Below are positions 41,091-53,800 of a stretch of DNA of 64,000 nt, piece by piece. This DNA is from Drosophila pseudoobscura (Eukaryota; Arthropoda; Insecta; Diptera; Drosophilidae), in contig NC_046680.1 in the NCBI RefSeq assembly GCF_009870125.1, positions 14,961,501 through 15,025,500 on the forward strand, given 5' to 3'. The notes beneath the pieces were generated by a model. It did no database searches. It saw only the letters and a list, made by a program, of their open reading frames with translations, and was not told the DNA's origin. Positions within the stretch are counted from its first letter, which is position 1. Every line of letters starts with the position of its first letter. A program made the translations under genes and the position numbers.

Positions 41091-41640
41091 TATACCACCA
41101 AAATATATCATCACCAATACGACATCTGTTGGTATTTATATGACGTAATGATTTTAGTCCATAAGAATATATACAGACGGCGCCACTGCAAGCTTTTGTT
41201 TCATGTAACTTACATTTCTTTATCTTATCTGATTAGATTTATCTATCCCGGTAGTGCCAAAAATTGAGAGTTGTTTTCGTTCCTGTTAACATCCTTGATC
41301 AGATAAAGTCCTTGTCCTGCGGTGCTTCAATTTTACGTGGTCCACGGTCTATAAAATGTAGGCTACATGAGGTTGGTGCCACATTTGTTCAAAATTGCCC
41401 GACTTAAACCGAACTAAATGTCTTCGGTTGTTCTGCCACCGGGGAGCCCTTATGTGCTCAACTGTTAAGAAGAACATTCTTAGGGATGTTTTAAAAAAAA
41501 ATTAAAATTGAACTGCTCCATTCGCAGGTTGGGAGGCTATAATCCCTCCTGAGGCTTCTCCTCATCCTCATCTCCTCCTTCGTCTGAGTTACGCCTGCTT
41601 CTTTAATGGAATGCCATTTCACTCTCTCAGCATAGTACAG
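41091..41640. other. Intergenic gap between the repeat cluster and the mam 3' region
   Basis: No coding frame. A short TCCTCATCCTCATCTCCTCC run lies near 41560-41579. Nothing else recognised. Confidence 0.4.
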
Positions 41641-44452
41641 ATTGGTATAAAAACAAGTTTAAATTTATTTACAAAAGTAATATTTTTCTATTTTATTTTG
41701 TTACTTTCGTTCTGTTTTCTTTAATATTAAAAGAACATCTATAAATGTTTGATTTGCTTCCCAACATTTTCTTTTGTTTCTCGGAGGACAACAAACGGCA
41801 ATCAGAAGACCCGTGCACCAATCAATGTTGGCCAAACAAAAACTAATCCAAAACGCTCGCTGAAGCAGAATTTGACTTTCTTCTAATTCAGAGACGTAGG
41901 CTTACAGAAAATATCTCGCTGTTTTCGTATTTCAAATAATTAAAGTTTTGGTTGGCCTTCTCGTTAATTGATATTAAGTTATGATTTTCTCGTTTCTTTC
42001 TGGCCCAAGCTTCGCAGGGCAACTGATCAATGGATCTGCGTAGCGAGGTGGCATCTCAACGATCAGATCACCGTACGGTCTAGCTCGCTAGTTTGCTTTC
42101 GCGTTGAAATATATATGTAATAATAATATGCCATATTGTATATAGTAATAATATGCGTGTATATATATAATATATAATTTGTATTTAATAATAGTGTATA
42201 TATAATTTGCGGTTTTCGTATAATAATTATAAACAAATCATCATCTCGTATCCATATCATTTAGCATTAGTTACAAACTACAATTCGCGTATTTTTATTC
42301 ATTTATAATTGTAATAGTAAATTTTGTTAGATTTCCTTCGTTTTTGTTTGTTTGCGGCTTAAATACTTGTTCTTTTTCTCTTTTCTCTGTTAGTTTTTAT
42401 GTATGTATGTATTATGTATATGTGTATATCTTTTGCTAGGCGTGTGCTGTGGAGTCGAGCTCTTTTTCCTACATACTCGTATTCCTGCTGACCCTTCCGA
42501 ATCACGGTAGACACTGCAAAAATGGCTGTGAGCTGTCTGTATGTATGTCTGTCTCTGTAACTATATATTGTAAGTAGAAGATCTGTGGAAGTGGCATCCG
42601 AGTGCCTGGTTCAAAATTTCTATGGCCTCAACGGAACGTCTAACTTATGGACTTATGGAATTGCTCTAATTAGTTGTCGTACAATAATTTCATTGCTGGA
42701 ATCTCTGGCGTTTTCTTTAGCTTATTTTCTGCTGAATAGTGTCCCGTTTCTCCTATTCCTCTCTATCGTTTTCTGTGTGGGCGTGGCATGGCATCACTTG
42801 GTAATGCGGCCAGGCGCATGCATTAAATATAAATTTCGATCTCTCCTTACTTTCTCAAAACATTTTGTGGCTCCTTAGGACTAATTACACATACACTATA
42901 CTCGTAAATCGAATCGTTAGCGCTGCTTTTACAATAGTCAAATATATATGTATATATATCGAGTCGCGTGTATACGCGTATATGCGGATGTGTATGTATG
43001 TATGTTTGAATATTATGTGTGTGTTTGTGTTTTTATATCAATTTATTTAACAAACTACTAAAAATTACGTTTCACTACCAAAAACTACGCATAGTTGTAT
43101 GTATATATAATATTTCCGTATATATAGTGTATATTTGTTAAATATGTTTTGTTTGCGCTTTTGTCGCACTGTTGCTCCGCTTTTAAAAATTCCATTTAAA
43201 AATGAATTCAATTAAAAAATCAATGTACAATAATAATTATAATTATAATAATAATAACTGTTTCTCATTCACGAATGGATTTTGTTTTGTTTTTAAAAGT
43301 TCTCCCCTCTCCTCTCGCTTCCACGGTTCCTCCTTTGTGTGTCTGTGTTTGTGTTTTAGCTTTTTGTTGATTTCTTATTTGATTCGTTATTTCTCTTTTA
43401 TTTTTCAATTTTTGTTTAAGCATTTAAAATATCACCAATATTTTTGCTCATTCTTCCGATTGATTCTCGATTTCGTTTTCCCCCCATTTTTTTTGTTCAT
43501 TTTTTTTTTTTAGTTTTTTGCTTGTTTGTCGATTTTTTGTTTTATAAAAACTAAATAAAATTAAATACATACAATATAAAATGTACAACTATTTTGTGTT
43601 TTTGTTTTGTTTTGTTGTTGTCTCTCCCTTTTGTTGTTGGTTCTTTTTTGCTTTTGCTCTCCATTGCTTATGGTTTTTTTTTCTTGTTGTAAAATCTTTG
43701 TTCTTTTTTCTTGCGGCTTTTGCTTAAGTAATCAAACGAAGTGGGGGGCGGCGCACAACGCACTGGGCGTGGCACAAAATTTGCATTAAGTACAAGTGCT
43801 TAAGTGTTCTGGTGCCGTGGCGAGGCGTGGCGTGGCAGGTCGCTTCTGCTGCGACTCTGACTACGTACGCATTAGCGACAGTGTATTTTGGTTGATTTTA
43901 AAGTACTTGTGAATACTTTTTGATTTTCCTCAGTTGATTGATGGCCTGGCATATGGTTAAATGGTTGTTTGGAATGTCTTGCGAGCTCTAGCCGCTACCA
44001 CGCCCAGCGGCCGCACGCCCTGCACCTTGGACCCTGTCTAAGGTCGGATAATACATTCGCTACGATACGATACGTAACGACACGATACGTTGCGCTACAG
44101 TGGAGCCAGCAAAACTAGAAATTATAGTACATAGACGAACGAACTTAGCTTAGGTATACTCGTACACCCGCACGAGTAGGTATAAATACACACACGCAAT
44201 TAACAAACAAAGTAACTTCATTGGCAGGGACGGGGCATGGGCATGGGCATGGGCAGGGACATGGGCATGGGCATGGGCAGGGGCCTGGGTCGGGCTCGTT
44301 TCGTTTCGGGATGGGGTTGGCCAAGACCAATAACAACAATAGGCAACAAAACAAAAATTGTGAACAAAACTGAGGCAACAATGTGGTGGTGTTGGTGGTG
44401 CTGGTGGTGTGTGTGGTGGTGCTGGTGTATGGTGGAGACTACTTCAACGAAT
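41641..44452 (-). other. mam: Probable 3' UTR / 3' flank of mam
   Basis: AT-rich and, on the mam strand, A-rich (T-rich on plus from 43250 to 43720), with no coding frame. Candidate minus-strand AATAAA signals (TTTATT on plus) occur at 43042-43047, 42294-42299, 41692-41697 and 41664-41669. A GGGCAT hexamer minisatellite (44231-44283) and GGTGGTGTTGGTGGTG runs (about 44384-44430) lie just downstream of the stop codon. The true 3' end is not determined. Confidence 0.4.
44231..44283. repeat. GGGCAT hexamer minisatellite downstream of the mam stop
   Basis: About eight GGGCAT/GGGCAG/GGACAT units in a row. It sits about 170 bp after the mam stop codon and would therefore be transcribed in the 3' UTR. 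Confidence 0.7.
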
Positions 44453-46586
44453 CTACGGTATATTAAAGTCCTGCAGATTGAAGTTGTCGTTGTCGAGGGA
44501 GTTGATCAGATCCTGCGTGGAGAAATTGCTGTCCACGGGCAGGTTGTCCAGGAATTCGAGACACAAGTCATTTGAGTTGGCCACCACCGAGTTGATCGTC
44601 TGGCTTATCGAGCTGGCGCTGGCAATCGTGTTGGATGCGTTGCCACCACCCGCTCCCACCCCACCGGCACCGACGCCGCCGCCACCGCCACCTCCGTTGT
44701 TGTTGCTGGCCGATCCCGGACCGCCTCCCTGGCCCTGACCCTGCATCTGCAACAGCTGCTGCTGCTGGTGCGTGGTCGTGGTGGTGCTTTGGACAAACTG
44801 CTGCTGCTGCTGCATAGTGATCTGCTGCTGGGTCTGCGTCATGTGCATGCTGGACATCTGCATCTGGGTGGACATCATGTTGCCGCCGGCCGCCGACTGC
44901 TGCTGCTGCAGGAGCTGCTGCATCTGCATATTACCGCCTGCCCCGGGTCCCATGTGCTGTTGCTGCTGCTGTTGCTGTTGCTGGCGCATCAGTTGCTGCT
45001 GCATCTGGGCTGGAGTCAGTTGCATTTGCGGTACATTCGGACCGGACATCATGCCAGCGCCGCCGCCATTTGGTCCATTGCCAGGCGCATTAGGGGCTCC
45101 GTTGGGCATGAAGTTTCCTGTTCAGGGAGGGAGAGGTGGAGGGGAAACCAATCAAGTTAATAAATGCATCGACACGGAGGCCATCTTCTTCCACTCACCA
45201 CTATTGAAACCGCCTGGGCCCTGCCGCATGGGGCCCCCGGGTCCGGGGCCGCCGAAGCCCATCTGCGACTGCTGCTGGGACATCATCATGTGGCGCCATT
45301 CCTGCTGCGATCCCATGGGCATGCCGTCGGGAGTCACTTGGACATTGGGTGGACGCTGCTGGGGCCCACCCATGGGTCCGCCCGCTCCGCCGCCGCCGTA
45401 CGGACCTCCCATTCCGCCACGCGGACCACCGCCAGCTACGCCGTGCTGCTGCATGTACATGGCCGCGTGCTGGGGCCGCATCATCGGTCCGGAGGGAGGG
45501 ATCGGCTGCTGAGTCATGCGGCGCATGGCTGCCGCCTGGGCAGCGCTGTTGGGGAAGCGCCCGCCGCCGTTTCCGCCTCCACCGCCGCCCACGCCCACTC
45601 CTCCGACTCCGCCCACACCAACACCGCCCCCACCCACCGTCTGCTGCATCATCTGGGCCTGCATCAGCTGCGCTTTGGTGGCATTGTACTCCGGCGGAGG
45701 GGGACGCGCGCCGGACATGTGCTGCTGCTGCTGCTGCATGGCCTGGGCGCGCATCATCTGCTGTTGCTGCAGGAACTTGGCCTGGTTAGGCCCAGGGCCT
45801 GGAACCTGGCCGGGACCTGACCCAACCCCGCCTCCCCCGCCGCCCATCATCATCTGGGCATTGGGGCCAGCCGCGTTCGGGTTCATCTGCATCGGGTTCA
45901 TGGGTCCGCCCATCTGCATGCCCGGCATGCCGCCCATGGGTCCTCCCATCTGATTCATTGCACCGTTGCTGGGTCCACCGGCGGGCCCGTTGCTGGGCAT
46001 GCCTCCGCCGCCCCCGTTGCCGACGCCTACCCCAACGCCCACACCCACTCCAACGCCCGGACCCTGGGGTCCCTGCTGCATGAGCGGGACATTGGGTCCG
46101 TTTGCATTTGCCGCTGCCTGCGCCTGCGCCGCTGCTGCCGCCGCTGCTGCAGCTGCCGCTTGCGCCTGCGTCTGACGCTGCCGCATGTTGGGCGGCACCT
46201 GCTGCTGCTGCTGTTGTTGTTGGGCGGCTGCCTGTTGCTGCTGGGCAGCCGCTGCTGCCGCCGCCGCAGCCGCCGCCTGTTGTTGCTGCTGCTGCTGCTG
46301 CTGTTGGCTGAAGCTCATGCTTTGGCTTTGGGAGAGCGAGAAGCCATCGGAGGTTACTGCAAGGGGAAGGCGATTTTCGATTTGGATTAGCTTTTTTCGG
46401 AGGGAGGGCGAGGGGTAGGGACACTTACCGTTTGCGTTGCTCATATTTTGATTTGGTTGCTGCTGCTGCTGTCCGGGATTGGGTCCGCCATTGCCCACGC
46501 CCACTCCGACGCCCACTCCAGCTCCAGCATTTCCGCCATGCGGTTGCTGCTGCTGTTGTTGGGGATTGTTTCCGCCGTTGCCAGGC

Positions 46587-46618
<32 letters not shown>

Positions 46619-47829
46619 CTGGGCCTGCTGCTGGCTGAAGAAGACGCCCTGTTGGGCGGCCACGGAGACATTGCTCTTCATATCGCCACTCAGATGCAGA
46701 TGCTGACCAGCCGACACCTGTTGGGATGGGATGGAAAGGAAAGGAAACGATGAGTTGCGTTGCGGTAAAGGATGTTATTCATATGGAATTTTGCGGTGAG
46801 TCTGTGTCCCAGCCGCTCTGCCACTCTGCTAATTTGCCATCCCATTGCCACTCAGAGGACACATTTTGGCCCAGGCCAAGACCTGACACATTGCTTGGCA
46901 TCCACATGCAAAGCCGCAGCCAGAGACAGATCTGCAGCAGCCACGCCACCCCTGGGCGCCCAACACCTACTCCATTCGAAGCTGTCCCCACTTTGGCTGT
47001 CAGCTCCATGTGTCACACGCACTCGCAGACAGAGTGAAAAGGAGAGAAGGAGAGCGAGAGAGAGAGGCTTTCAAGCTTATTATCGCCACGATGGCTTTCG
47101 AATCCTCATTGACTGCCAAACACTCACACACTCCCTCAGAGGCAAATGCAAAGAGAGAGAGAGATATAGAGAGGGAGAGAAGGGACGATGACAACAGCAA
47201 AGCATAAATCTTTCGGCACTTTTTCCTAGTCCACTACGTGCGTCTCTTTCTGTCTGCTGCTGTTTCGCTCGCACGCACGCACGGTCGGGCACGGGCTCGG
47301 GCTCGGGCAAGCAACAAATTTGCCATTCATTTGTTATTGTAATGGGCCCGAGAATGGCGCAGCCGAAATGCAAAATAAACGAAGGACAGAGGCGGGAGCG
47401 ATCGACCTCCGCTCTGCTGGCATTTCAATGCCATCCCTCTCCAACCTGTCGTCCTCGCTGCTGTCCTCGTCTCGGGTATCGTCCTCGTGCCAGTCGACTC
47501 CTCTCTCTCTCTCTCACGCATCAGCAGAGGCAGCAAAAATAAATCTTGAGGCCGCAGCGTCGCTTAAGCAAGGACCACTATGGAAGCACCGAACACCCTG
47601 GATTTGAAGTAATCCACTGTGCGTTTCCATTGCTCCCTCTTTGTGGCCATGTCATGCCGTGACCCACCAGAGAGGCAGAGAGACAGCACCAGCTTTCTGC
47701 TCGCAAAGGCTTTCAAGGCTGCATTAGCCCTTTGACTGGCCGTTCGAGGGTATCAAGAGCTTCGTCGCTCCCAAAGCGTACTTTTTTTTTGTTGATGCAT
47801 GTTTCCTTTGCTGCCGCTATTGGTCTGCA

Positions 47830-47862
<33 letters not shown>

Positions 47863-50800
47863 CAGCTGCACGCATTTTCATTTCATCCACGCTCGCGTGT
47901 AAGCGGTAGCGAGTGAGTGGCCCGGCGAACACTGGCGCAAAGTACACTGATTAAAAGTCATGGACTCTCGTCGGGGGCCTAATTGAAGTTTAGTGCCTTG
48001 GCTTTGGCATTGGACTGCTCTTGTTGCTCCTGCTCCTGCTCCTGCCCTGGCCGTTCTCGACTGCTTCCCATAAATCATTTCGCCTTCGAGGCCTGAGGTG
48101 TGAAAGAACCGAGTCGCCCTCCTCTTCGTGTGCGAAACAGAGAGCCACAGAGGGCAACAATCGCTTGGTTTGGTACATGTTGTACCCTGCGAGTGTGTCC
48201 TGCCCCTGCCGTAGCATACATTTTGGGATCAGTGTTGCCACACAAATTCCCCCCATCAAGTGGAGTCGATGGGCTTCGATTGGCTCCATGGGGGAGGCAG
48301 GAAAGATCGATGTACAGAACGGTACCGAAGGAAACAAGTTCATAAAACAAATCATTACTGCAGCTTTCATAAAAGAGCAAACAGACATACGCCCACACAC
48401 CACGCACCCACCACCCACCACCCAACACCCACTAATACATAAAATATCAATAAAAAAAAAGTTTAAAGGTAACTGGCGAGGACGAGGACGACGGCTTGGC
48501 GGCCATGTAACCACACCAGGAGCAGGAGCTGAAGCAGGGGCAAGGAGCTGTACAGCTTTAGAGGGGTGTTGAGGCTTCTGGGGCAAGCCGGAGACGCCGC
48601 ACGAGCGCGTAAATCCTGCAGCTATTACCCCAGCGCCGCCATATTGATTGCGCTGGAGACAGCCGCACAGTCACACACACACACACACACACTGAAACAC
48701 ACACACTGAAACTCACACAAGAGAGTGAAAGAGCGGCAGCAAGGACTCTTCTTCTAAGCAGGAAATGCGCATTTGACAAGCCAAAAAGATTGCCGCACGC
48801 CCCACGCGCTGTCAAGGGAATGATATCCTACTGGGTGCTTCGAGGGAAGTCAGGGGGCGGCTGCCTCTGGGGGTGGGTGGGTGTTTGGTTGGTTTGGTTG
48901 GTTCGGGTATGCCTTGCATATAGACTTGACAATGATATATGTGACTATCCTGCACGTGTGTGTGTGTGTGTGTGACATATGTAAGCCTGAGAGCGCAAAG
49001 AAAAAAAAAGAAAACGGAACAAACCGAATGAAATAAAACTCCAAAAGAAGTTCGGTCCCCTTTTAAGGGTTCGAGGAGCAACAGAGCGACAAAGCTGGTA
49101 ACACTGTATTCTGGTACTTCAGGCTTTAGGCATCAGGCTTAGGATGACCAAGCACAACTGTACTACAGCCCGGGTACACTTGCACTTAGGATAATCGAAA
49201 GTCCCCCAGTCTCCATTCCGAAAGCAGGTGCGAAAAATCCCCAACGAAAAGGTACACTTTTGATTAATTATTTTACAGACAAAAACCATCCTCCTGCAGT
49301 CTAGACTCTAGACCACACCCACAACCCACTAGAGGAGGCAGAAGAAGCCTCTTTTCTATGCTAAACTACTAGCTTAATTAAAGTTACTTAAACATCCAAC
49401 AACCAATACATAATCCACACTTTGTGCCGTGTCTGGCAGCGGCCCAAAAATTGAAGAGTCAATGAAATTAGCAAAGAGGGCCACGCCTACTGACGCCCAC
49501 TAACAACTACCCAAAACATGATTTAGTCTGCGCTTTTGCTTTCGCTCTTCGCTCCCATTTACCATATTTCTCCCCTACTATTCTTTTTTTTTTTTTTGGC
49601 AACTGAAGCCAGAAAGTCCAAAATGAAGCCAAGAGAATGTACGGCAGGCGTACAGGGTGGGCGGTGGGCACCCTGTTGGGTGTGCTGTCATTTGATATTT
49701 GTGCGACAGAAACTAGCTGCTGCCTCTGCCCTGCCCTGCCCTGCCCTGCCCTGCCCTGCTCTCCTTCTCCACTGCACTCTCTGTGTTCCGTAACAAAATT
49801 ATGACAAGGAGAGAGGAGGAAATGGAGCTGAAGAAAACCTAATTTGGCAAAGCGTTAAAGCGGAGCGAATTCGTTTTTTAATTGCCAAAGACAGAGCCTG
49901 AAGCTGGACTAAAAGGCAAAGTAATGAACGGAAAACAAGTGAAAATCGTACGGAAATGCATTAGAGTACTATCGGGAGTGATCCATTCATTAAACTAGAG
50001 AGCATGGAGGAAGGTTGAAAGGACTTCCAAGGTTGATCTCAGGAATCCATCGTTGTTGGCATTCCTTTAATTATGATCCAATTGGGTGTCGAATTCCCTG
50101 CACTGACTGACTGAACGACTGCTCCTTAGCACACTCAATCCAAACGCATTCCTGGCCGGCCAGAAAGTGCAATCTGCAATCGTCGACAGGATGCCAGAAT
50201 GCCAGGATGCCAGGATGCCAGCGGAGTGGCTATAACTTTCACAGACATTCGACAACAACAAGAGAGGCCACATATCCATTTCCATTCTCATCCACAGTCC
50301 CATCATCATCATCGTCCTTGTTGTTGATGCTGGCATATCAGCTAACTTTCAGCGCGGCAAGCGGTGGGCTTTACTCTACCTCTCCTCCCCAAGGACATGA
50401 GGGCCCCAGCGGGAAATGGAGAAAGGTGGAGAGTGAGGCAAAGAGACCGTCCGCATGTGGATGGGTGTGTGGGAACTTTTGAAACAGTTGCAGTTTGCAC
50501 ACAATGCCAGACAATCTGCAACCAGCGAACCCCCCCAACTATCGAGGGAACACAGAGAAACGGGGAGGGAAAAAGGATGGATGGACACAATAGCTGAATC
50601 CTCCTCATTCCACTCCGCCCCCCTCCCCTGTTTGAATGCGGTTGCTGCAACATCGGTGTCCGTGTCCAATTCTCTCTGTGTGTGTGTGTGTGTGAATCTG
50701 TGTGTTTGGTCTGCTGCAGCATGTCAATGATCATAAATTAAACTTGCTATAATTATAAATTAAATTTTGGCATAAATGGCCCTGAGAGCCGCTCACCATA

Positions 50801-53800
50801 CCCTTCCCTGCCCTCCCCCCTGACCCCACTTTGAATACACATACACCAGGGTAGAAGGACGAACCAGCCCCTGCCTGGGCGGGTGTTGCATTTGTTGGCC
50901 AAAATGAACTGCACTATATGCATATGTCATTCGGTCTGCAAAAGGGTCCTCCAGCAGAGGAGCTCGCTTAAATTACTGGGGTCTGGGCGGCGATGGATCG
51001 ATTCGATTCGACTCGATTCGGTTTGTTTGTTCGTTCGGGCTCTCCACACAGAGACAGAGACAGAGTCAGAGTCAGATACAGATACACAGCCTGTGACGGC
51101 AGTTGCAACTTCAGACACACCTGTGTGAAATTTATGAAAACGTTTTAATTGATCGCCTGTCGGAAAGTAAACCTGGCCAGCCTCTCTTCCTTCCTACACC
51201 TCTACTTTTCCTCTCTGCCAGAGCCGGAGCATCGGAATACCCTACTATTCGCTTAAGGTTGTTGTTAAAGCATTACACAAATTCTATGGCCATCAGAGAA
51301 GCAATTAAATTTACTCGTAAACTAAATTAAACATCAAATACAATAAGGAATATATATCGAAAGTGTTGGGGAATCACTTGTAATTTGCTTATATACAGAT
51401 TATATATGTATATACAGTTCCCAAATAGTTCGCCCGAGTCAGAGCCCAGGAATGCCCACCAATCGACAGATATAGAACGCTGCTCTGGAAATCTGAACAG
51501 TGATTTTATTACTTAGATTCATGTCTTGGCATCAATTACGAATACAAGGTGGAGGAGGAGGCGAAGGCGGAAGAAGGAGAGCATAAAAATAAAAATTAAA
51601 ATAAAAAGGCATTTCGCAGTTCGTTATTCCCATTCCATTCACATTCGCATTCGTTTGCTTATTTGTCTTGATGGATTTTTAAATTAAATTTAATTTGCAA
51701 TTGCATTTTTAATCTGTTGCAGTGGCAGTGGCAGTTGCAGTGGCAGTGGCAGTTGTAGATGTGGTTTGCTTTAATGGCCCCCAAGCGCCTCAAAGCCTCG
51801 AAACAAGAAACTCATTCGCAAGTCATTTGGAGAGTGGAGAAAACGGCATCGATTTAGTAGAAATATTTTGCGTGGCGTGCCTGGTTCAATATTTGATTTG
51901 CACGGTAATTGCCGTGGATAATGCTTCAGCAATTGCCGGTGCACCGGCACCGTCAGCGGCAGCGGCAGCGGCAGCGGCAGCTAATTGGCATCATTAAGCG
52001 ATCTGATCCAATCCCAATCATAATTGGATGATCATACTTTTATCCACTAACGAGCATCTGGAGAAATAATCCATCAGATCGGATCAGATGAGATCAGAGC
52101 AGAGTGCGGTTGGGATGCTTATCGCCAGACCATTATTGCTGGCCGATAAGAAGGCGGAAAGCTGCAAGACGAGGCAGCAGAGTCGTCGAATGAGTCACAG
52201 GGCTGGCATCTGATAGATAAAACAGCTGCATGGCAACTACAACAAACAAAAGAGCGATGACAATGTCGGATGCTACATCGAAATAGCAATAAGAAGAATT
52301 CTTACACCTCCCTTACCCTTTCTCTCTCTCTCCCTCTGTATCTCTGTCTCTGTCTCTGGCTCTTCTCTGAGTGCATCTATGCTGTGCTAAGCAGATAAAA
52401 ACGCCACAGAAACGCGCGCGACTCGCGCCACTGACTCAGCGCGCGACTTGACGACAAAGCAGAACGTGACGACAGAGAGATGATCGAGCAAGGTATGGGG
52501 GGGTTGGAAACAAAAGAAATCAGTGAATGAAAGCTACACAAAAAGCACCAAGAAAGTCCCATTAAAATGCCGAAATTCGATTAATGATTGTTTTATCAAG
52601 GGGTAACTTGGTAGCATTCGATCCACAGTATTCCAAATGAGATATAAAACATTTTCTAATTTTATCAGATTTTTTGGGGGGGACCTACAATATTGCGCGT
52701 ATTTTGTTTTTGCATACTCGGCACCGAGTAGCAATTACACACCTGCATCCCCGCACGCTGTATATTTTTATGGCGTTTTGCCTTTCGGATGGAAAGACCG
52801 ATTGCAAAAGAATAAATCTCTGAACAATGGGACATGTGGGAAGCATGGGCGTCCGTCCACCCACCAGTAATTAAGCGAAATTTTCAACAGAAGCCTCATC
52901 GAAAATGCCAAAGTTAGACCTATGCTTGCTTTGAGACTTCAGTAGACGCCACAGGAATACCTTTGTGAAACATTTTTGGGATTCGTGTAAATTTCGGAAA
53001 ATGGGAAAATCAGTTTTCCTCTTTGAAATTTTGCTGCTGGATTTTGCCCAAACTTTTGTCGGCACAAGGATCAACATTCGTTAATTTTATTTACTCATCA
53101 CACACACACACACACCCATCGACATGCACACACAGACATTTTGGCAAACAGACGACAAAACAGAATGCAAACAAACAAAATTTGGTCGAAAGAACCGACT
53201 GGCAGAGCAAAGCTGCAAATTTGGCAAAATTATCGAGGTGTGCCGCCGTCGCCCCCTCCCACAGGATCAGAAAATCACCTGCATGAAAATTCAACTTCCT
53301 TTTTGGAAATTTTCGCATTCATTTTGTTCCAAGCCAGAAACGGACTGTTTAGAGCAGAAAGAACCAGTTTTGAACCGAGCAAAAAAGCAGGGGAAATCGT
53401 TCAAGTTAATTATGTGAATCATGGGACTAAAGCCGCAATAAACTTCCGTTAGAATAATCAACAATTATTAATAATAAAAGCAGCCACAGCCACAAGAGAG
53501 GGCCTCAACCACTGAAAGGGAATTAACTTCTCCAGAGCAGGCCGCCCTCCTCCTCTCCGCTGTATGAGTAACTCATCCCTTCATCTGCCACTCTTCTGTG
53601 CTTCCGAAAACTATACTTTTTTTTTCACTGCCAACATCATCCCTTCATTCCTCATCCGCCCACACACTAACCTCAACCATTTACATTTTCAATTACTTTG
53701 GCTCGACGAGCTTTCAAGTGACTGGCACTAGACACGCACCGCAACCACGCCCCCACGCCCCTTCCGCCCATTCTATGGGGCCGCCACAGCAAAGATCAGA

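Noticed and set aside
44453-46717. CRISPR-like or satellite array suggested by dense repeats
   Set aside because: The periodicity is CAG/GGC codon runs within mam exons in a single open frame; no spacer structure.
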